This document shows positions 59,675 through 64,000 of a stretch of DNA of 64,000 nucleotides, one piece after another. The DNA is from Caldalkalibacillus uzonensis (GTDB lineage Bacteria > Bacillota > Bacilli > Caldalkalibacillales > Caldalkalibacillaceae). Made by a program: the position numbers and the translations under genes. A model generated the notes under the pieces. The model made no database searches. It was not told the DNA's origin and saw only the letters and a program-made list of their open reading frames with translations. Within the stretch, counting starts at the first letter, position 1, and every line of letters begins with the position of its first letter. Location: contig NZ_JAUSUQ010000002.1 in NCBI RefSeq assembly GCF_030814135.1, forward strand, positions 186,001-250,000. Direction: 5' to 3'.

Positions 59675-60354
59675 AGTCTAGCATCAAACTTCCGTTATAT
59701 GAGAAGCCGATTGAAGCCCAATTAAATGCCTCGTTGGAGGAACTACGTTCCTGTGTACCTTTGACCCCAAAATGGAGAGTGAAAAAGAACAGTAAGGGCA
59801 AGAACGAGTTTTGGTTTGGCTTCAAAGGTCCTTTTGCTGTAGGAACACAAAGTCAGTACATTTTTCAATCCATCCTTTCATCAGGAAACCTGAATGATGG
59901 CAAAGCAGCGATTCCCCTTCTTAAAGGTGTTCAAAAGCGGTTCACTCCGTTGTCCATTCAATATGTCACCATGGATGCAGGATACGACTATTTGCCGATT
60001 TATGAACAAATTCATCACATGGGGGCCCAATCGATCATTGCCTACAATAAACGGAATGAACCTGAACCCGTAGGGTTCGATCACCATTTTGCGCCAACAT
60101 GCGTCCGTGAATACTCTTATCGGTATGACAGTTTTGACTCAAAGTACCAAACATTGAAGTTTACACGTCCTAAGGAGTGCAAAGACTGTCCGCTTGCACA
60201 TGATTCCCTTTGCCAAAAAGTGTATAACGGAACATTAGAAGAATGGTTTGAGGTGGTTACGTGGGCACAATTAGGTTATCATAGCAAGTTGCCCCAAATG
60301 AATTTGGGATGGGGACCACCCGCGCAGGGGTGCCCATCTATGGTCAAGTTTTAG
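59675..60354 (+). pseudogene. Transposase fragment (DDE type)
   Basis: An open stretch of about 225 codons without a proper start. It carries the middle of a transposase: WRVKKNSKGKNEFWFGFKG, SGNLNDGKAAIPLLKGV, VTMDAGYDYLPIYEQI (a DDE aspartate) and a zinc-like cluster PKECKDCPLAHDSLCQKVY. Both the N-terminal DNA-binding part and the C-terminal glutamate region are missing; from about 60225 the reading (NGTLEEWFEVVTWAQLG) no longer looks like transposase. It is a dead remnant, of IS4/IS1182-like type by style. Confidence 0.7.
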
Positions 60355-60426
60355 ACGGCAACCAAGACGATAAATTTCTAATATTTTCCTCCAATTAATA
60401 TTTAATATAGGGTTCAGTAACTCTAT

Positions 60427-61275
60427 TTATACCCCAGAGTAAGCCATAAAACCACCATCAACAGGAATTGTAATTCCTGTTACGAATCCGGAAAGATTTT
60501 CGTCTACCAACCATAATAATGTGCCTAGTAGGTCCTCAGGTTTACCAAATCTTCTCATGGGAGTATGAGACAAAATTTTTTGAGACCTTTCAGTTAATGA
60601 GCCATCTTCATTCGTTAAGAGCTTTCTATTCTGATCTGTTAAAAAGAATCCCGGTGCAATCGCATTCACTCTAATACCTGTCTCAGCCAGGTAAACTGCT
60701 AACCATTTTGTGAAGTTTTCTACAGCCGCTTTTGCCGCACTATAGGCCGGAACTTTGGTCATAGGAGACGGAGCACTCATTGAAGATATATTAATGATTA
60801 CAGCCCCTTTCCTATTGATCATTTTTGGGGCAAATATTTGAGTTGGAATGATGGTTCCAAGTAAATTCAAATCAAATACATACTTGATTCCCTCAATATC
60901 TAGATCAAAGAATGTAGTGACATCCTTTTTCTCAAGATCTTCTGCCTCAAAAATTTCATGTGTTGTTATCGCTTTCGGATGATTACCTCCTGCGCCATTA
61001 ATTAAAATGTCACAGCCTCCAAATTCCTTGGTAATTACTTTTTCAGCCTCTTTTACACTTTGTGCATCCAAAACATTACAGGGGATTGCAATAGCTTCAC
61101 CTCCCAACGCCCTGATATCTTTTTCAACAATTTGTCCCTTATTTTTATTTAAATTTAAAATAGCCACTTTCACTTGATGTCTACCTAACTCCCTTGCCAT
61201 TGCTCCGCAGAGAACACCGCTTCCCCCTGTGATAACAGCTACTTTGCCTTTTAGGTTTTGATTAACCGGGATCAT
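60427..61275 (-). CDS. uxuB: D-mannonate oxidoreductase (SDR type)
   Basis: A 282-residue short-chain dehydrogenase that interconverts fructuronate and mannonate. Cofactor motif [16 protein letters not shown] near the N-terminus, [10 protein letters not shown], and catalytic S-Y-K ([27 protein letters not shown]). The [12 protein letters not shown]-like loop is typical of YjmF/UxuB from Bacillus. ATG 61275 has GGAGGAGG upstream. It follows uxuA by 32 bp; the order Zn-dehydrogenase, uxuA, uxuB is the B. subtilis yjmD-uxuA-yjmF order. Confidence 0.9.
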   Translation of the reverse strand: MIPVNQNLKGKVAVITGGSGVLCGAMARELGRHQVKVAILNLNKNKGQIVEKDIRALGGEAIAIPCNVLDAQSVKEAEKVITKEFGGCDILINGAGGNHPKAITTHEIFEAEDLEKKDVTTFFDLDIEGIKYVFDLNLLGTIIPTQIFAPKMINRKGAVIINISSMSAPSPMTKVPAYSAAKAAVENFTKWLAVYLAETGIRVNAIAPGFFLTDQNRKLLTNEDGSLTERSQKILSHTPMRRFGKPEDLLGTLLWLVDENLSGFVTGITIPVDGGFMAYSGV

Positions 61276-61307
61276 TTGTATTCCTCCTCCATGCTATAAA
61301 TTTTTAT

Positions 61308-62366
61308 TTAGCCCTGTTCAAGCGCATCCCAAATTCCCCATAAATACATCACGCCTAGTGCTCGGTCGTACAAACCATAGCCCGGCCTGCATTCCTCGTC
61401 CCAGATATGCCTTCCATGATCCGGTCTGACATAGCCAGTAAAGCCGATGTCATGATAAGCTTTCACAATATCACAAATATCCAATGAACCATCTGACGTT
61501 CGATGCGATGTTTCTATAAAGTCACCATGTTTAAAAATCTTGACATTCCTTATGTGGGCAAAATGAATTCGACCAGCAAACTCTCTAACCATTTCTGCCA
61601 CGTTATTAGTGGGATTAGCACCTAGAGAACCACTGCACAGCGTTAAACCGTTATAAGGACTGTCAACCAATTTTAAAAATCGGCTTATATTTTCCTTATT
61701 CGTAATAATTCTTGGCAGTCCAAAAACAGACCAGGGAGGATCGTCAGGATGTATGGCCATTTTTATATCATGCTTCTCAGCTACGGGTATAATCTCTTCC
61801 AAAAAATACTGCAGGTTATGCCATAAATCTTCTTCTGTCACATTTGAATAGGCTTCAAATAACTTTGAGAGATCTTCTAATCTTTCAGGTTCCCATCCCG
61901 GCATTGAAAATTGAGGGTTTTTGGCAATTTTTTCAACTAACTCCATCGGGTTAATATCTCTAATCTTTGAGTCTTCATAATATAAAGCTGTTGATCCATC
62001 TTCAAGCTCTTTATAGAGATCTGTCCTTAGCCAATCAAAGACAGGCATAAAATTATAGCAAATAACTTTTACGCCAACTTTGGCCACATTCTCGATTGTT
62101 TTTTTATAGTTTTCAATATAATAATCTCGAGTGGGGAGTCCCAACTTAATATCCTCATGAACATTGACACTTTCAACCACGTCAATGTTTAAACCGTACT
62201 CATCAGCTTGCTGCTTCACTTTCTCAATCTTATCCATAGGCCAAACTTCTCCGGGAGGCATATCATGAAGCGCCCAGACTATACCCTCAACTCCTGGAAT
62301 TTGCCTGATATATTTTAAAGGAACACTGTCATTCCCTTCACCAAACCATCTAAATACCATTCTCAT
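61308..62366 (-). CDS. uxuA: Mannonate dehydratase
   Basis: A 352-residue enzyme that dehydrates D-mannonate to 2-keto-3-deoxygluconate. The opening MRMVFRWFGEGNDSVPLKYI and motifs VWALHDMPPGEVWPMDKI, CYNFMPVFDWLRTDL, IHPDDPPWSVFGLPRI and VRPDHGRHIWDEECRPGYGLYDR are diagnostic. ATG 62366 is chosen because GGAGG is ten bases upstream; TTG 62375 is too close. Length is normal for the family. Confidence 0.95.
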   Translation of the reverse strand: MRMVFRWFGEGNDSVPLKYIRQIPGVEGIVWALHDMPPGEVWPMDKIEKVKQQADEYGLNIDVVESVNVHEDIKLGLPTRDYYIENYKKTIENVAKVGVKVICYNFMPVFDWLRTDLYKELEDGSTALYYEDSKIRDINPMELVEKIAKNPQFSMPGWEPERLEDLSKLFEAYSNVTEEDLWHNLQYFLEEIIPVAEKHDIKMAIHPDDPPWSVFGLPRIITNKENISRFLKLVDSPYNGLTLCSGSLGANPTNNVAEMVREFAGRIHFAHIRNVKIFKHGDFIETSHRTSDGSLDICDIVKAYHDIGFTGYVRPDHGRHIWDEECRPGYGLYDRALGVMYLWGIWDALEQG

Positions 62367-62447
62367 CCTAATCAATCCTCCAGCAACTTTAATCGTTCAT
62401 TGTTTTGACTTAAAGTTCTATAATCCCAATTATTTTGTTTATTGTAG

Positions 62448-63467
62448 CTAGTCAAATGATATAACCACTTTCCTTACTTGATGAGGATAACCTTCAATAA
62501 GTTCAATGGCTTGCTTAATATTTTCGACCGGGAATTGATGAGTAACCATTCCATCGACACGTAATGACTGATTTTGAAACAACTTGATTACCTCTGGAAA
62601 TTTATTTGTTTGTAATCGAGAGCCACAAATTGTCAACTCTTTTTTTGTAATCGGCAGCTGGACGATTTTTGAAAAACCAGTATTGAAGCCAAGAATAACA
62701 ATATGTCCTGCAACAGAGGCAAGATCAACAGCATTTTCAAAGGTTTGTGGTGTACAAACTGCGTCAATAACGACATTTGCACCCTCACGGCCTGTAATGC
62801 TCATCACTTCATTAATAACATTGGTTCTGCTTGCATTGATGATATAATCTGCTCCCCACATTTTTGCAAATTCCAGACGTTCATCTCTTAAGTCTGTGAC
62901 TATACACTTTGCACCTCGTAGTTTGGCCATTTGCAAACAACAAAGCCCTATTGGTCCAGCCCCCATAATGAGCACAACATCTCCAGCCTGTACGTTCCCC
63001 CTCCACACCGCTTGGGCACCAATGGTAAATGGCTCTACAAGAACCGCTGTTGACCAATCCATATTTTGATCAACTTTGTAAACTAAATCCTCGGGAATGA
63101 CCAGATATTCTTGCATACCACCATCACGGTGAACCCCTAGCACTTCTAAATTTGTGCAGACATTTTTTCTTCCCTTACGACAGGCATAACACTGACCACA
63201 AGTGATAATGGGTTCGATAACTACTTTGTCTCCAACTAAACATCGGCTAACATGCTTACCCACTTCAACTATTTCTCCTGTTACTTCATGTCCGATAACT
63301 CTTGGCAAAGTTGCAAGCGGGTTACTTCCGTGGTATATGTGCATGTCAGATCCGCATATTCCAACCATTTTTACCTTGACTAATACTTCATTTTCATTTA
63401 GTATGCGTGGTTTATCTTTCTCGATAATGTCAATTTGTCTTTTTTGTGTAACCTGAACAGCTCTCAT
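62448..63467 (-). CDS. Zinc-dependent alcohol/polyol dehydrogenase (YjmD-like)
   Basis: A 339-residue medium-chain dehydrogenase. Catalytic zinc site CGSDMHIYHG and GHEVTGEIVEVG, structural zinc cysteines CGQCYACRKGRKNVC, NAD-binding GAGPIGLCC. The placement before uxuA mirrors yjmD of B. subtilis, whose substrate in hexuronate use is unclear (galactitol, idonate or altronate-like oxidation are possible). GAGAGGAG precedes ATG 63467. It lies 17 bp after the TRAP permease gene, so uptake and catabolism share an operon. Confidence 0.88.
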   Translation of the reverse strand: MRAVQVTQKRQIDIIEKDKPRILNENEVLVKVKMVGICGSDMHIYHGSNPLATLPRVIGHEVTGEIVEVGKHVSRCLVGDKVVIEPIITCGQCYACRKGRKNVCTNLEVLGVHRDGGMQEYLVIPEDLVYKVDQNMDWSTAVLVEPFTIGAQAVWRGNVQAGDVVLIMGAGPIGLCCLQMAKLRGAKCIVTDLRDERLEFAKMWGADYIINASRTNVINEVMSITGREGANVVIDAVCTPQTFENAVDLASVAGHIVILGFNTGFSKIVQLPITKKELTICGSRLQTNKFPEVIKLFQNQSLRVDGMVTHQFPVENIKQAIELIEGYPHQVRKVVISFD

Positions 63468-63484
63468 GCATAAACTCCTCTCTA

Positions 63485-64000
63485 TTAATCAAACAAACCA
63501 GGTAAGAATAGTGTTAATTCAGGTATAAAAGCAACAAGCAGCAGCACGACAAGACTGACCAACAAAAATGGAATAAGCGCGCGCGTTGTTTGCCATATGG
63601 AAACTTTACCAATACTTGAGGCTACGTATAAACAAACCCCAACTGGCGGTGTAGACAGGCCAATAATTAAATTCAATACCATCATCACACCAAAATGAAT
63701 GGGGTCCATACCTACACTTGTAGCCACTGGTAATAAGACAGGGAATAAGATGACAAGAGCCGCTATTGTTTCCATAAACGCTCCAACAAATAACAGCAGT
63801 AAATTAATAAGTAAGATAACGATAATTTTATTTTCTGAAATGCCTAATATCGCGTTAGCAACTAACTGTGGAATATGTTCACTAACCAAAATCCATCCAA
63901 ATAAGTTAGCTAAGCCAACTAGAATCATGATTGAAGCGGTACTTCTCATTGACCTTAGTAAGATTGAAGGAAGATCTCTAATTTTGAGTTCTTTGTATAT
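63485..64000 (-). CDS. TRAP transporter large permease DctM, C-terminal part (partial)
   Basis: The last 171 residues of a DctM-type permease; the frame runs on past the right edge (an internal ATG at 63949 is not the start). Typical stretches are LLLFVGAFMETIAALVILFPVLLPVATSVGMDPIHFGV and IGLSTPPVGVCLYVASSIGKVS. As the next genes are mannonate enzymes, the transporter probably brings in a hexuronate such as glucuronate. The DctQ and DctP subunits are expected just outside the window. Confidence 0.9.
   Translation of the reverse strand: MYKELKIRDLPSILLRSMRSTASIMILVGLANLFGWILVSEHIPQLVANAILGISENKIIVILLINLLLLFVGAFMETIAALVILFPVLLPVATSVGMDPIHFGVMMVLNLIIGLSTPPVGVCLYVASSIGKVSIWQTTRALIPFLLVSLVVLLLVAFIPELTLFLPGLFD

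Overview
The window is from a Bacillota, Bacillaceae-type chromosome. Supporting signs are a bacillithiol gene pair (yojF-bshB2), a PatA-type aminotransferase, a Spo0-type sensor kinase, strong AGGAGG-like ribosome binding sites with many TTG/GTG starts, CcpA- and sigma-54-type control sites, and the yjmD-uxuA-uxuB gene order known from Bacillus subtilis. Many transporters are of Na+-coupled families (SSS, AGCS), which would suit an alkaliphilic relative, but that is inference. I recognise no rRNA, tRNA or CRISPR array.

Layout. 1-5.8 kb: end of an upstream gene, a LytTR response regulator, then a small-carboxylate-type Na+ symporter operon (58-residue membrane protein, DUF4212 small subunit, SSS permease, cNMP/CBS/DUF294 protein, DnaQ-like exonuclease) with a likely CcpA site in front. 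5.8-16.2 kb: YitT-like protein, tripartite tricarboxylate transporter parts (TctC; fused TctA-TctB), MFS exporter, a second SSS symporter with a DUF485 partner, two EamA exporters, YciI and a beta-hydroxyacid dehydrogenase. 16.2-25.3 kb: sarcosine oxidase, then an amine/GABA region controlled by sigma-54: a ureohydrolase-aldehyde dehydrogenase-permease-nitrilase string behind a near-perfect -24/-12 promoter and its enhancer-binding protein, next to a wrecked gabT-permease operon. 25.7-29 kb: ThDP enzyme and aminotransferase, and a broken tpx. 29.2-35.8 kb: DctS-DctR two-component system, a DctB-like binding protein, and a TAXI-type TRAP transporter. 35.8-45.8 kb: unknown protein, dUTPase, sporulation-type kinase, yojF-bshB2, YkuS-like protein, LysR/MFS divergent pair, tautomerase, secreted M14 peptidase. 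46-53.7 kb: GNAT, TetR plus ABC exporter operon, MsrA, a PhzF/methyltransferase chimera, patA, a small acidic lipoprotein. 54-58.4 kb: a second sigma-54 enhancer-binding protein and its apparent target operon (gamma-glutamyl-GABA hydrolase-like amidotransferase plus AGCS symporter). 58.4-60.4 kb: mobile-element debris around a VOC protein. 60.4-64 kb: glucuronate/mannonate catabolism with a TRAP permease running off the end.

Two themes stand out. First, three good -24/-12 promoters and two enhancer-binding proteins all sit on amine, GABA or amino-acid genes, suggesting a local sigma-54 nitrogen/carbon-scavenging regulon. Second, several genes show large internal or terminal deletions (gabT, an amino-acid permease, tpx, an NCS1 permease, and a phzF-methyltransferase fusion), and the first 59 codons of gabT with its promoter lie inverted relative to the rest of the gene. 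The last 10 kb look more AT-rich than the first 50 kb by eye.
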